Of a DNA stretch of 64,000 nucleotides, positions 1 through 9,180 are shown in pieces (position 1 is the first letter of the stretch; the number at the start of each line of letters is the position of its first letter). Both the position numbers and the translations under genes were made by a program. Origin of the DNA: DATAEG01 sp051001975 (GTDB taxonomy: Bacteria > Actinomycetota > Actinomycetes > Mycobacteriales > Jatrophihabitantaceae); the NCBI GenBank assembly GCA_051001975.1, contig JBPCMU010000076.1, positions 1-64,000 of the forward strand, given 5' to 3'. The notes beneath the pieces were generated by a model. It saw only the letters and a list, made by a program, of their open reading frames with translations. It made no database searches and was not told the origin of the DNA.

Positions 1-80
1 TCCGTTCCACGGTTGCTTCCAGCAAACGCAGACCCGCCCCGGCAACACCCCCACGCCTCCGGTCGGTGGAACAGGTTCGG

Positions 81-2084
81 TCAGTCGGAACCAGGTGTCG
101 TCTTGGCAATCTGCATCAGGAACTCGATGTTCGTGCGGGTCTTCTTCAGTCGATCCAGCAGCAGATCGATCGCCTGCTGCGACTCGAGCGCGTGCAGCAC
201 CCGGCGCAGCTTGATGGCGACCGCCAGCTCGTCCGGCGACAGCAGGATCTCTTCCTTACGGGTCGAGGACTGGTCGACGTCGATCGCTGGGAAGACGCGC
301 TTGTCGGCGATCTTGCGGTCCAGCTTGAGCTCGGCATTACCGGTGCCCTTGTATTCCTCGAAGAACACCGTGTCGCCGGCCGAGCCGGTCTCCACCAGTG
401 CGGTAGCGATGATGGTCAGCGAGCCGCCGTTCTCGATGTTGCGGGCCGCGCCGAGGAAGCGCTTCGGCTGGTACAGCGCAGTCGAGTCAACTCCACCGGA
501 GAGGATCCGGCCGCTGGCCGGAGCGCCGAGGTTGTAGGCACGGCCGAGCCGGGTGATCGAGTCGAGCAGCACGACGACGTCGTGACCCATCTCGACGAGG
601 CGCTTGGCCCGCTCGATGGACAGCTCGGCGACCGTGACGTGGTCCTGCGGGCGACGGTCGAAGGTGGAGGCGATGACCTCACCCTTCACCGAGCGCTGCA
701 TGTCGGTGACCTCTTCGGGCCGCTCGTCGACCAGCACGACCATCAGGTGCGACTCGGGGTTGTTCACCGCGATCGCGTTGGCGATGGCCTGCAGCACCAT
801 CGTCTTACCTGCCTTCGGCGGCGAGACGATGAGCGCGCGCTGGCCCTTTCCGATCGGCATCACAAGATCGATGACGCGCGTGGTCAGGATGTGCGGTTCG
901 GTCTCCAGTCGCAGCCGCTCCTGCGGGTACAGCGGGGTGAGCTTGGTGAACTCGACCCGGTTGCGCACCTGCTCGGGGTCCAGGCCGTTGACGGTGTCCA
1001 GCCGGACCAACGGGCTGAACTTCTCCCTGCGCTCACCGTTCAGCGGCGCCTTGATGGCACCGGTGACCGCGTCACCACGACGCAGGTTGAACCGGCGCAC
1101 GTAGTTGTTGGCGACGTACACATCCTCGGAGCTGGCGTAGTACCCGCTGGTACGCAGGAACCAGGTGTTCTTGTCCTCGACGCTGTCGAGGATGCCGGCC
1201 ACCGGGACCAGGACGTCATCCTCGGAGACGGTGGGTTCCGGCTCGTTCGGCGACGGATTCGCGCCACCGTTGTTCTGCTGGCCGCCGCTCGTTCGGCTGC
1301 GACCACGCCGGTCGCGATAGCGCCGGCCCCGCCGGCCACCGCGGTCGTCGTCGTCGCGGTTCTGGTCATCCCGGTTCTGCTGGCCACCACTGTTCTGCTG
1401 ACCACCGTTCTGCTGACCACCACTGCTCTGCTGACTGCGGTTCTGGCTGTTACCGCCGCTCTGCTGGTCGTTACGCGGGGCGGTGTTCTGCTGGCCACCG
1501 TTGTTCTGCGCATTGCTTTGGGCGGCGGCGTTCGGGGCGGGTGCCCCTCCTTGCGGCTGGCCACCGTTCTGCTGGCCACCGTCGTTCCGCTGGGCGTTGT
1601 CGCGCTGGGCGGTGTTCTGCTGGCCGCCGTTCTGCTGGCTGTCGCGGCGCGGTCGGGAGTCGGCCTGCCGTGCCTGCCGCTGCGCACCGTCGGTTGCGGC
1701 CTCGTTGTCTGCGGACCCGGCGTCAGGGGCGCGGGTGCGGGCGGCGGGCGGCGAGTCGGCAGTCGCGGCGGAGGGCTGATCGGCCTGTCGCGCACGCGAT
1801 CTGGTGGTCCCGGCTGGGCCGGTGCCAGAGTTGTCGTTGCCGGACTTGTCGTTGCCGGACTTGCCGGTGCCGGACTTGCCGGTGCCGGACTGGGCTGCCT
1901 GGATGGCGCTCACGAGTTCGGCCTTACGCAGCCGTCCCGCGGAGATGCCGAGGCTTCCGGCGAGGGACTGCAGTTCGGGCAGGAGTTTGCCGGACAAGCC
2001 GCCGGAGCGCTTACGGGCCGGCGCGGTCGATGCCGCGGCGTCGGCGGTAGGCAGGACAGCGGTCTGGTCCTGGGTGTCGGTCAC
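81..2084 (-). CDS. rho: Transcription termination factor Rho
   Basis: ATP-dependent RNA helicase that ends transcription at Rho-dependent sites. The 667-residue product starts at a GTG. Residues about 28-65 form the Rho_N/SAP-like helical domain. Residues about 66-270 are a low-complexity insertion: first SGTGK/SGNDK repeats, then R/D-rich and Q/N/G-rich stretches such as GGQQNGGQQN. The RNA-binding cold-shock-like fold and ATPase core follow. The Walker A motif SPPKAGKT lies near residue 420 and the core continues to the C-terminus (KTTPGSD). The long insertion is a known actinobacterial trait but this one is extreme in Q and N. It sits downstream of thrB on the same strand, the classical actinobacterial hom-thrC-thrB-rho order, separated by 282 bp, so it probably has its own promoter. 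Confidence 0.97.
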   Translation of the reverse strand: MTDTQDQTAVLPTADAAASTAPARKRSGGLSGKLLPELQSLAGSLGISAGRLRKAELVSAIQAAQSGTGKSGTGKSGNDKSGNDNSGTGPAGTTRSRARQADQPSAATADSPPAARTRAPDAGSADNEAATDGAQRQARQADSRPRRDSQQNGGQQNTAQRDNAQRNDGGQQNGGQPQGGAPAPNAAAQSNAQNNGGQQNTAPRNDQQSGGNSQNRSQQSSGGQQNGGQQNSGGQQNRDDQNRDDDDRGGRRGRRYRDRRGRSRTSGGQQNNGGANPSPNEPEPTVSEDDVLVPVAGILDSVEDKNTWFLRTSGYYASSEDVYVANNYVRRFNLRRGDAVTGAIKAPLNGERREKFSPLVRLDTVNGLDPEQVRNRVEFTKLTPLYPQERLRLETEPHILTTRVIDLVMPIGKGQRALIVSPPKAGKTMVLQAIANAIAVNNPESHLMVVLVDERPEEVTDMQRSVKGEVIASTFDRRPQDHVTVAELSIERAKRLVEMGHDVVVLLDSITRLGRAYNLGAPASGRILSGGVDSTALYQPKRFLGAARNIENGGSLTIIATALVETGSAGDTVFFEEYKGTGNAELKLDRKIADKRVFPAIDVDQSSTRKEEILLSPDELAVAIKLRRVLHALESQQAIDLLLDRLKKTRTNIEFLMQIAKTTPGSD

Positions 2085-2266
2085 TGTGCTTTCGGATCCT
2101 TCCGATGGTGCCGTTGTGCGAGCCTGATGGCGGCACGACGACCCGGTGGGGTGACCCAGGTCGGATTTGAGCTGAGTCGGGCGCTACAGCGAGAGAACTC
2201 ACTGAGCAAGCAGTCACGCCACGCCACGTGCTTACAGTTCGTGGAGCCAGTCGCTCGCATTCGGCG

Positions 2267-2286
2267 CGCGCACCAGAAGGTGCGCG
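2267..2286 (-). terminator. Hairpin downstream of thrB
   Basis: A perfect 8-bp stem (CGCGCACC / GGTGCGCG) with an AGAA tetraloop lies 80 bp past the thrB stop in the direction of transcription. There is no U-run, as is common for actinobacterial hairpin terminators. It would close the hom-thrC-thrB operon. The rest of the 2085-2366 gap shows no convincing gene and should contain the rho promoter. Confidence 0.5.
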
Positions 2287-2366
2287 ATGGCGTTCCTGAC
2301 GCCTCGTAGCCTAGACGGCCGAGGCGATAGACACAACAACCGACCCGCGTGGCGCATTCCCGGGAC

Positions 2367-3308
2367 TCAGGTCGTGACCTCCTCGAGACCCAGAACGCGG
2401 GCCCCCGACACGTCCACCGGAAGGGCACGGACTCGCCAGCCGGTACCCGGCGCGGCTGATGCCCGGGCAACTTCGGCGAGCGATCGGCACAGCACCAGGA
2501 CGGTCGGTCCGGCTCCGGAGACGACGGCGGCGAGTCCGTCGTCGCGCAGCCCGGCAACGAGTTCGGCGGTCGCCGGCATCGACCCGGCCCGATACGGCTG
2601 GTGCAGTCGGTCCTCGGTGGCGGTCAGCAGCTGCGCCGGGTCCGCAGTCAGTGCGGCGATCAGCAACGCGGCTCGCGCCGCGTTGAACGCGGCGTCAGCA
2701 TGCGGCACTGATTCAGGCAGCAGCCCCCGGGCGACCTCGGTCGAGGACTCATCCGCCGGGATGAGGACGACCGGACTGATGTCCGGGTGCACCCTGAGCC
2801 TGGTCGCCCCGGTCGTGCCTCCGGTCGTCCACGCAACGGTCAGCCCGCCGAGCAGACAGGCCGCGACGTTGTCGGGATGGCCCTCCATCTGCGCGGCCAG
2901 CGCTAGTAGCGCGGCGTCGTCGAGTCGCTCACCGTTCGGGTCGGCCAGGGCCCGAGCCAGTAGCAGTCCGGCGCAGATCGCGGCGGCCGACGAACCGAGC
3001 CCTCGGCCGTGCGGGATGGCGTTGTGGCAGCGCAGGTGCACGCCACGCTCTGACTCTCCCGAGACGGCCAGGCCGCGCCGCAGCGCACGCAGGACGAGAT
3101 GCGACTCGTCGCGCGGGACGGTGTCGGTGCCGGCGCCACTGACCTCGATCCAGGTCTCGGTGGCAAATTGCGCGGACGCCTCATCGTGCAGGCAGAGGGC
3201 GAGGCCCAGGGCGTCGAAGCCGGGGCCGAGATTCGCGCTGGAGGCGGGTACCCGGACGGTCGCCCGCCGACCGATCGGCGCAGCGCCCGGCGACGGGGCA
3301 GCGTTCAT
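2367..3308 (-). CDS. thrB: Homoserine kinase
   Basis: GHMP-family kinase that phosphorylates L-homoserine with ATP, the penultimate step to threonine; cytosolic. The 313-residue product shows the N-terminal VRVPASSANLGPGFDALGLAL motif typical of ThrB and the glycine/serine-rich ATP loop GRGLGSSAAAICAGLLLA near residue 100. A late VSGAGPTVLVLC motif is the third GHMP signature. The ATG at 3308 overlaps the thrC stop by four bases (ATGA), which sets the start and implies translational coupling. It is the last gene of the operon. Length and motifs are normal for the family. Confidence 0.96.
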   Translation of the reverse strand: MNAAPSPGAAPIGRRATVRVPASSANLGPGFDALGLALCLHDEASAQFATETWIEVSGAGTDTVPRDESHLVLRALRRGLAVSGESERGVHLRCHNAIPHGRGLGSSAAAICAGLLLARALADPNGERLDDAALLALAAQMEGHPDNVAACLLGGLTVAWTTGGTTGATRLRVHPDISPVVLIPADESSTEVARGLLPESVPHADAAFNAARAALLIAALTADPAQLLTATEDRLHQPYRAGSMPATAELVAGLRDDGLAAVVSGAGPTVLVLCRSLAEVARASAAPGTGWRVRALPVDVSGARVLGLEEVTT

Positions 3309-4513
3309 CCCACGCTCAGTCCGAGTTGCTGGGCGGCTACGGCTGCATCGACCGGGATCGTCACCGGCGCCGGAGCTGCAGAGATCGCCCACTCCGGATC
3401 CTTCAGGCCGTTGCCGGTCACGGTGCAGACGACCGTCGAGCCGCGCGGCAGCCTGCCGTCGGCCGCGGTCACCAACAAGCCGGCGATGCTGGCCGCCGAG
3501 GCCGGCTCGACGAACACCGCCTCGGTGCGGGCGACCAACCGGTAGGCCTCCAGGATCTGCCGATCGGTCACGGCGTCGATCAGGCCGCCGGACTCGTCCC
3601 GCGCGGCCTCGGCGAACGTCCAGGAGGCCGGGTTGCCGATGCGGATGGCGGTGGCGATCGTCACCGGAGCGAGCACCGGATGGCCGAGGACGATGGGCGC
3701 CGAACCCGACGCCTGGAAGCCGAACATCCGTGGTGTCGCCGGCACGATCCCGTCCGCGTGGTACTCGCGGTAGCCCCTCCAGTACGCGGTGATGTTGCCT
3801 GCGTTGCCGACCGGGATGCAGTGCACATCAGGCGCTCGGCCGAGGCTGTCGCAGATCTCGAAGGCAGCGGTCTTCTGCCCTTCGATGCGATCCGGATTCA
3901 CCGAGTTCACCAACGCGACCGGGTAGTCGACGGCGAGCTTGCGGGCCAGTTCCAGGCAGTCGTCGAAGCTGCCGTCGACCTGTAACAACTTCGCGCCATG
4001 CACCAGCGCCTGGGCCATCTTGCCGAGCGCGATCTTCCCGCGCGGCACCAGGACGGCGCAGGTCAACCCCGCCCGCACCGCATAGGCCGCGGCGGAGGCG
4101 GAGGTATTGCCGGTCGAAGCGCAGATGACCGCCTTGGCGCCGTCCTCGACGGCACGCGAGATCGCCATTGTCATGCCGCGGTCCTTGAACGAACCGGTGG
4201 GATTCGCGCCCTCGACCTTGAGGTACACCTCGCAGCCGGTCCGTTCGGACAGACCGTTGGCCGGGACCAGCGGGGTGGCGCCTTCGTACAGGGTGATGAC
4301 TGGCGTCGAGGCGGTGACCGGCAACCGATCCCGGTAGGCCTCGATGATGCCCGGCCATGGCTGTGTCCATGGCCCCGGCTTCGCAAGCTCAGCCGGATGC
4401 ACCCGCTGTGCTGATGGCGCCGGCTTCGCAGGCTCAGCCGAACTCACGCGCCTGGACCTACGGTCGGCGCGATCGTCGGTTGTGGTGCTCTGGCGATCGC
4501 TGTTCGTGGTCAT
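3305..4513 (-). CDS. thrC: Threonine synthase with repeat-derived N-terminal extension
   Basis: PLP enzyme converting O-phosphohomoserine to threonine. The Schiff-base lysine lies in GSFKDRGM and the PLP phosphate loop in VGNAGNITAY. The product is 402 residues against the usual 350-360. The excess is an N-terminal extension of about 45 residues before the canonical WPGIIEAYRDRLP start. Much of that extension (RADRRSRRVSSAEPAKPA and a second partial unit) is encoded by a repeat also found near 43.7 and 51.2 kb. The ATG at 4513 overlaps the hom stop (ATGA). An internal start just before WPGII is possible, but the junction favours the long form. Confidence 0.95.
   Translation of the reverse strand: MTTNSDRQSTTTDDRADRRSRRVSSAEPAKPAPSAQRVHPAELAKPGPWTQPWPGIIEAYRDRLPVTASTPVITLYEGATPLVPANGLSERTGCEVYLKVEGANPTGSFKDRGMTMAISRAVEDGAKAVICASTGNTSASAAAYAVRAGLTCAVLVPRGKIALGKMAQALVHGAKLLQVDGSFDDCLELARKLAVDYPVALVNSVNPDRIEGQKTAAFEICDSLGRAPDVHCIPVGNAGNITAYWRGYREYHADGIVPATPRMFGFQASGSAPIVLGHPVLAPVTIATAIRIGNPASWTFAEAARDESGGLIDAVTDRQILEAYRLVARTEAVFVEPASAASIAGLLVTAADGRLPRGSTVVCTVTGNGLKDPEWAISAAPAPVTIPVDAAVAAQQLGLSVG
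4364..4469. repeat. Dispersed 63-bp-family repeat, two degenerate copies inside thrC
   Basis: On the plus strand, TGGCGCCGGCTTCGCAGGCT and, after a short divergent stretch, CGCCTGGACCTACGGTCGGC match the units of the 51.2-kb array with few mismatches. A second partial copy (CCGGCTTCGCAAGCTCAG) lies directly upstream at about 4374-4393. Both are read through in the thrC frame and encode its N-terminal extension. Confidence 0.75.
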
Positions 4514-5805
4514 GCCATGCCCTCTACCCGCATCACGCTGGCGGTGGCGCCGATCTCGTCCATGGCGCCGAGCTTCTCGACAGTCGCGGCCAGCGCGGCG
4601 TCCGGCGCAACGTGGGTGACCAGGACGAGGGTGGCGGCGTCGCCGCGGCCCTCCTGGCGAACGGTCTGGATGCTGACGTCGGAGTCGGCGAAGGCGCGCG
4701 CGACCGAAGCGAGCACGCCGGGTCGGTCGGCGACATCCAGTGCGACGTGGTAGCGGGTCTGCACCTCTCCCATCGGGCGGATTCGCAGATCGGCGTAGGC
4801 GCTTTCCCCCGCACCGACAGTCCCCCGGATCCGGTTGCGGGCCACCGCGACGAGGTCGCCGAGCACCGCACTCGCGGTCGGCGCCCCCCCGGCGCCACGA
4901 CCGTAGAACATCAGCGAGCCAGCAGCATCCGCCTCGACGAACACGGCGTTGAACGCGTCGCCGACGCCGGCCAGTGGATGAGTAAGCGGCACCATCGCCG
5001 GGTGCACGCGGACCGAGACTGATTCGGCGCCGTCGGCATCCGTGGCGCGCTCACAGATCGCCAGCAACTTGACTGTGCAGCCGAGCGCCTTCGCGCTGGC
5101 CATGTCCGCGGCGGTGACCGCAGAGATGCCTTCGCGGTGCACGTCCGCTGCCGTCACCCTCGTGTGGAACGCGAGGCCGGCGAGGATGGCGGCCTTCGAG
5201 GCGGCGTCGTAGCCGTCGATGTCCGCGGTGGGGTCCGCCTCGGCGTACCCGAGTGCGCTGGCTTCGGCGAGCGCGTCGGCGAACCCGGCGCCGGTCGCGG
5301 CCATCCGGGACAAGATGAAGTTGGTCGTGCCATTGACGATGCCGATCACCCGGGTGATCCGGTCGCCGGCGAGGGACTCCCGCAGTGGGCGGAGCAGCGG
5401 GATCGCGCCGGCCACCGCAGCCTCGTAGTAGAGATCCACTCCCCCGGCTGCCGCCGCGTCGTGCAGCGTCGCACCGTCCTCGGCGAGCAACGCCTTGTTT
5501 GCACTGACCACGCTCTTGCCGGTGGACAGCGCCGTGAGCAACAGCGATCGGGTCGGCTCGATGCCGCCGACCACCTCTACCACCACATCGACGTCAGGGC
5601 GTTCCACCAGCGCCCGGGTATCGGTGGTCAGCAGTTCCGCGGGAACGTCCGGATGCCGATTCGGCCGACGGATTGCGATGCCGACGATTTCCAGCGGTGC
5701 ACCGACCCGAGCGGTCAGGTCGGCGGCCTGCTCCTGCAGCAACCGCACCACCTGGCTGCCGACCACGCCGTGCCCCAGGATCGCGACCCTTATTGCCCTA
5801 CTCAC
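4510..5805 (-). CDS. hom: Homoserine dehydrogenase
   Basis: NAD(P)-dependent reduction of aspartate semialdehyde to homoserine, the branch-point enzyme for threonine and methionine. The 431-residue product has the Rossmann motif VAILGHGVVGSQ at residues about 6-17. The catalytic domain carries GIVNGTTNFIL, and the C-terminal ACT domain (about 350-431) normally gives threonine feedback inhibition. I chose the GTG at 5805 because a GGTGG Shine-Dalgarno lies 6 bases upstream and the protein then starts MSRAIRVAIL. The longer reading from 5859 only translates the structured leader. First gene of hom-thrC-thrB. Confidence 0.95.
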   Translation of the reverse strand: MSRAIRVAILGHGVVGSQVVRLLQEQAADLTARVGAPLEIVGIAIRRPNRHPDVPAELLTTDTRALVERPDVDVVVEVVGGIEPTRSLLLTALSTGKSVVSANKALLAEDGATLHDAAAAGGVDLYYEAAVAGAIPLLRPLRESLAGDRITRVIGIVNGTTNFILSRMAATGAGFADALAEASALGYAEADPTADIDGYDAASKAAILAGLAFHTRVTAADVHREGISAVTAADMASAKALGCTVKLLAICERATDADGAESVSVRVHPAMVPLTHPLAGVGDAFNAVFVEADAAGSLMFYGRGAGGAPTASAVLGDLVAVARNRIRGTVGAGESAYADLRIRPMGEVQTRYHVALDVADRPGVLASVARAFADSDVSIQTVRQEGRGDAATLVLVTHVAPDAALAATVEKLGAMDEIGATASVMRVEGMA

Positions 5806-5840
5806 GATGCGCCACCCAATTGGTGCGTCGAGCTGCGTCC

Positions 5841-5914
5841 AGAGGGAGGTTTCCATCACGACACGCCGGAGGTCCTGACGGAAAGCTCCCTCTCGGCGTC
5901 GATAACCTCCCTCT
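5841..5914 (-). promoter_or_regulatory. hom leader with alternative hairpins (possible attenuator)
   Basis: In the 5' leader of hom the transcript contains AGAGGGAGGTT (5914-5904), then GAGAGGGAGCT (5894-5884), then AACCTCCCTCT (5851-5841). The last arm can pair perfectly over 11 bp with the first arm or over 8 bp with the second, so the two hairpins exclude each other. They sit 36 bases upstream of the hom start codon. The sequence shows the pairing; a regulatory role is inference. No U-tract is present. Confidence 0.45.
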
Positions 5915-6036
5915 CATGCACGTCGGGCCGACCGGCACGCGACCGGTGCCCAGCAGCGGCACTCGAGGTTCTCGCACCTTCTCGTCGGCGCGTCTATGTC
6001 GTTGCCCAGGTGGTGTGACACGCAAGGCCAGGTCGG

Positions 6037-7443
6037 TCATTCGTGCACGCCGGCGTCGAGGGCGAGGAGGTCTTGGATGGTCTCGCGGCGCACCATGACC
6101 TGGGTCTCGCCGTTGCGGACGGCGACGACCGGCGGGCGGGTGACGAAGTTGTAGTTGCTCGCCATGCTCCGGCAGTACGCGCCAGTCGCTGCTACCGCAA
6201 TGAGGTCACCGGCCTCGATGTCGCCGGGCAACCACGCGTCCCGCACCACGATGTCCCCGCTCTCACAGTGCTTTCCGACGATGCGCACCCGCGCCGCCGG
6301 CGCGGCCGAGACCCGGTTGACCAACGCCACGGTGTAATCCGCGCCATACAGGGCGGTGCGGATGTTGTCGCTCATCCCACCGTCGACGGAGACATACGTC
6401 CGCACCGTGCCACCGTCGACCTCGACTGGCTTGACCGTGCCCACTTCGTAGACTGTGACGGTGCTCGGTCCGACGATGGCCCGGCCGGGCTCAACCGCGA
6501 TGAGCGGCAGGGCCAACGACTGCTCGGCGCAGTCCTGCTCGACAATGCTGCGCAACCGGCCGGCTATCTCCTTCGGCGCCTGCGGTTCGTCGCCGTCCCG
6601 GTATGCGATGCCGAAGCCGCCGCCGAGATCGATGACCGGCAGTTCGACGCCGTGCTCGTCGCGGATCTGGGCCAGCAGGCCCACGATCCGCCGGGCGGAT
6701 ACCTCGAAACCGGCCGTGTCGAAGATCTGCGAACCGATGTGCGAGTGCAGTCCGATGAGATCCAGGGACCCGCTGGCCAGGATCTGCCCGATCGCACGGA
6801 AGGCGTCTCCGCTAGCGAGCGAGAAACCGAACTTCTGATCCTCGTGGGCGGTCGCGATGTATTCGTGAGTGTGCGCCTCGACACCGACGGTCACCCGCAC
6901 CATGACGCGCTGGCGCACCCCGCCTGCATCGCACAGTGTCGACAACCGTTCGATCTCCTCGAAGGAGTCGATGACGACCGTGCCGACACCTGCGTGCACC
7001 GCGCTGGTCAGCTCGGCGACCGACTTGTTGTTGCCGTGCAATGCCATCCGCTCCGGTGGGAAGTCCGCGGCCAACGCGACGGCCATCTCGCCGGCGGTGC
7101 ATACGTCCAGGCCCAGACCATCCTCGGCGATCCACCGCGCAAGCTGGGTGCAGAGGAAGGCCTTTCCCGCGTAATACACCTCGTTACCCGCGAACGCCTC
7201 GACGAACTGCCGGGCCCGCTCGCGCAGGTCCTGCTCATCCATCAGCATGAGCGGGGTACCGAACTGACTGACCAGGTCCACGACCGACGCGCCGCCGAGC
7301 GTCAGTCGACCGTTGACCCGCTCGGCAGTCACCGGCCATACCAGCGGGTCGAGGGCGGTCACATCCACCGGCGCATCGGAGCGCTCGGCACCGCGCTGCC
7401 CGTCGGCATGACGCGATCCTGCGGGGTGTGCTGATCTCGCCAC
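6037..7443 (-). CDS. lysA: Diaminopimelate decarboxylase
   Basis: PLP enzyme of fold type III that decarboxylates meso-diaminopimelate to L-lysine, the last step of lysine synthesis. The 468-residue product has the PLP lysine in VYYAGKAF (residue about 94) and HSHIGSQ. The glycine loop DLGGGFGIAY and the substrate motif CESGD near residue 400 are also present. Start is the GTG at 7443, six bases after the argS stop, so argS and lysA are probably one transcript, as in mycobacteria. The N-terminal 30 residues are poorly ordered and the true start could be slightly internal. Confidence 0.96.
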   Translation of the reverse strand: MARSAHPAGSRHADGQRGAERSDAPVDVTALDPLVWPVTAERVNGRLTLGGASVVDLVSQFGTPLMLMDEQDLRERARQFVEAFAGNEVYYAGKAFLCTQLARWIAEDGLGLDVCTAGEMAVALAADFPPERMALHGNNKSVAELTSAVHAGVGTVVIDSFEEIERLSTLCDAGGVRQRVMVRVTVGVEAHTHEYIATAHEDQKFGFSLASGDAFRAIGQILASGSLDLIGLHSHIGSQIFDTAGFEVSARRIVGLLAQIRDEHGVELPVIDLGGGFGIAYRDGDEPQAPKEIAGRLRSIVEQDCAEQSLALPLIAVEPGRAIVGPSTVTVYEVGTVKPVEVDGGTVRTYVSVDGGMSDNIRTALYGADYTVALVNRVSAAPAARVRIVGKHCESGDIVVRDAWLPGDIEAGDLIAVAATGAYCRSMASNYNFVTRPPVVAVRNGETQVMVRRETIQDLLALDAGVHE

Positions 7444-7449
7444 GGATAC

Positions 7450-9093
7450 CTACATTCGTTCGGGAGCGTGCACGCCCAACAGGCCGAGCCCGTTGGCGAG
7501 CACGATCCGGGTGGCTTCACATAGCCACAGCCGCGCGTCGGTGAGCGGGGTGGCCTCCTCATCACCTTGCGGCAGCACACGGCAAGAGTCGTAGAACCGG
7601 TGGTAGGTACCGGCGAGCTCTTCGAGATACCTCGCCACCCGATGCGCGGCGCGCAGTTCTGCGGCGCTGCCGACGACGCGGGGGAACTCGGCCAGCGCGC
7701 TCAACAGCTGCGCCTCCCGCTCGTCGCTGAGCAGCGACAGATCAGGATCGGTCGAGCGAGTGATGCAGAGGTCCGCTGCGCTGTGCAGCAACGACGAGAG
7801 CCGCACATGGGCGTACTGCACATAGAAGACCGGGTTGTCATTGGTCCGGCTGGCCCACAGGTCGAGGTCCAGGTCGATCGCGGAGTCCGTCGACGAGCGA
7901 ACCAGCGCGTAGCGGGCAGCGTCGACGCCGATCGCCTCGACCAGGTCGGCGAGGGTGACGAGGTTGCCGGCCCGCTTGCTCATCCGGCCACCCCGAGTGG
8001 TCACCAGCTGCCCGATGAGGATCTCCAGCGTCTCGTCCGGGTTCTCGCCCAGCCCGGCGACCAGACCGCGCAGTCGCCCGACATACCCGTGGTGATCCGC
8101 GCCGAGGATGATCAAGACCTTGTCTGCGCCGCGGTTTCGCTTGTCGACGTAGTAGGCCAGGTCCGCGCAGAAGTAGGTGGGCTGACCGTTGCTGCGGACG
8201 ATCACCCGGTCCTTGTCGTCACCGAACTCGGTAGTCCGTAGCCACACCGCACCGTCGGCCTCGAAGACGTGCCCGGAGTCGCGCAACTGCTGCACGACCC
8301 GGTCGATCGCGCCGGACGCGTGCAGATCGCGCTCATTGAAGTAGACGTCGAAATCGACACCGAAGTCATGCAGCGCGGTCTTGATCCGGTCGAACATCAG
8401 CTCGACGCCGTCGCGCCGGAAGATCTCGGTCGCCTTCTCCGGCGATTCGTCCAGCAGGCCGGGGTTAGCGGCAACGACCTGACCGGCAACCTCGCTGATG
8501 TAATCGCCGCGGTACCCGTCCTCGGCGACCTCCTCGCCGTGCGCGGTGGCATAGAGCGAAGCGGCGAACCGATCGATCTGCGAGCCGGCATCGTTGAAGT
8601 AGTACTCCCGCGTCACCTCAGCACCGCTGGCCTTGAACAGCCGAGACAAAGCGTCGCCGACAGAGGCCCACCGGGCGTGCGCCAGGTGCACCGGGCCGGT
8701 CGGATTGGCCGAGACGTACTCGAGGTTGACCGACAGGCCGGCCGTGCTCTGGTTGCTGCCGTACTCCACCCCAGCGGCCACGATCTGGGTAGCCACTTGA
8801 GCGAGCGAGTCCGGCGCCAAGGTGATGTTCAGGAAGCCAGGACCGGCGACGTCGACCCTGGCGATGCCCTCGACCAGCAGCAGCCGGGCAGCGATCGCCG
8901 CGGCCACATCCCGGGGCGGTTTGCCGGCATCCTTCGCCAGCCGCATCGCCACGTTCGTGGCGTAGTCGCCGTGTTCGCGGGTGCGCGGCCGGTCCACGAC
9001 GATCTCGGCCGGAACCGAGCCGGTGAACTCACCGGCTTCGAGGCAGGCGGCGACGGCCGCGCTGATGGCAGAAGATAGATCGGCCGGGGTCAC
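7450..9093 (-). CDS. argS: Arginyl-tRNA synthetase
   Basis: Class I aminoacyl-tRNA synthetase charging tRNA-Arg. The 547-residue product has the HIGH-like signature as PTGPVHLAHARWASVGDAL and the KMSKS-like loop as GRMSKRAGN. It has the N-terminal Add-1 domain (residues 1-90) and the C-terminal DALR anticodon-binding domain ending HAPERM. Start is the GTG at 9093 (MTPADLSSAI). It heads the argS-lysA unit. Its partner tRNA-Arg(CCG) lies only 1 kb away. Confidence 0.97.
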   Translation of the reverse strand: MTPADLSSAISAAVAACLEAGEFTGSVPAEIVVDRPRTREHGDYATNVAMRLAKDAGKPPRDVAAAIAARLLLVEGIARVDVAGPGFLNITLAPDSLAQVATQIVAAGVEYGSNQSTAGLSVNLEYVSANPTGPVHLAHARWASVGDALSRLFKASGAEVTREYYFNDAGSQIDRFAASLYATAHGEEVAEDGYRGDYISEVAGQVVAANPGLLDESPEKATEIFRRDGVELMFDRIKTALHDFGVDFDVYFNERDLHASGAIDRVVQQLRDSGHVFEADGAVWLRTTEFGDDKDRVIVRSNGQPTYFCADLAYYVDKRNRGADKVLIILGADHHGYVGRLRGLVAGLGENPDETLEILIGQLVTTRGGRMSKRAGNLVTLADLVEAIGVDAARYALVRSSTDSAIDLDLDLWASRTNDNPVFYVQYAHVRLSSLLHSAADLCITRSTDPDLSLLSDEREAQLLSALAEFPRVVGSAAELRAAHRVARYLEELAGTYHRFYDSCRVLPQGDEEATPLTDARLWLCEATRIVLANGLGLLGVHAPERM

Positions 9094-9180
9094 CGCACCA
9101 ATGGTAGTGGGCGCTCCTCGTCAGATTTCGGGCCGTCTCGCTGCCCAACGCCCGCGATGATCAAGGCAGGGGCGGGACGC

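Noticed and set aside
66..2309. 747-codon plus-strand open frame opposite rho
   Set aside because: It is the antisense of a certain gene. Its composition (L/V/R/G runs) is the usual GC-frame shadow, with no domain or ribosome site.
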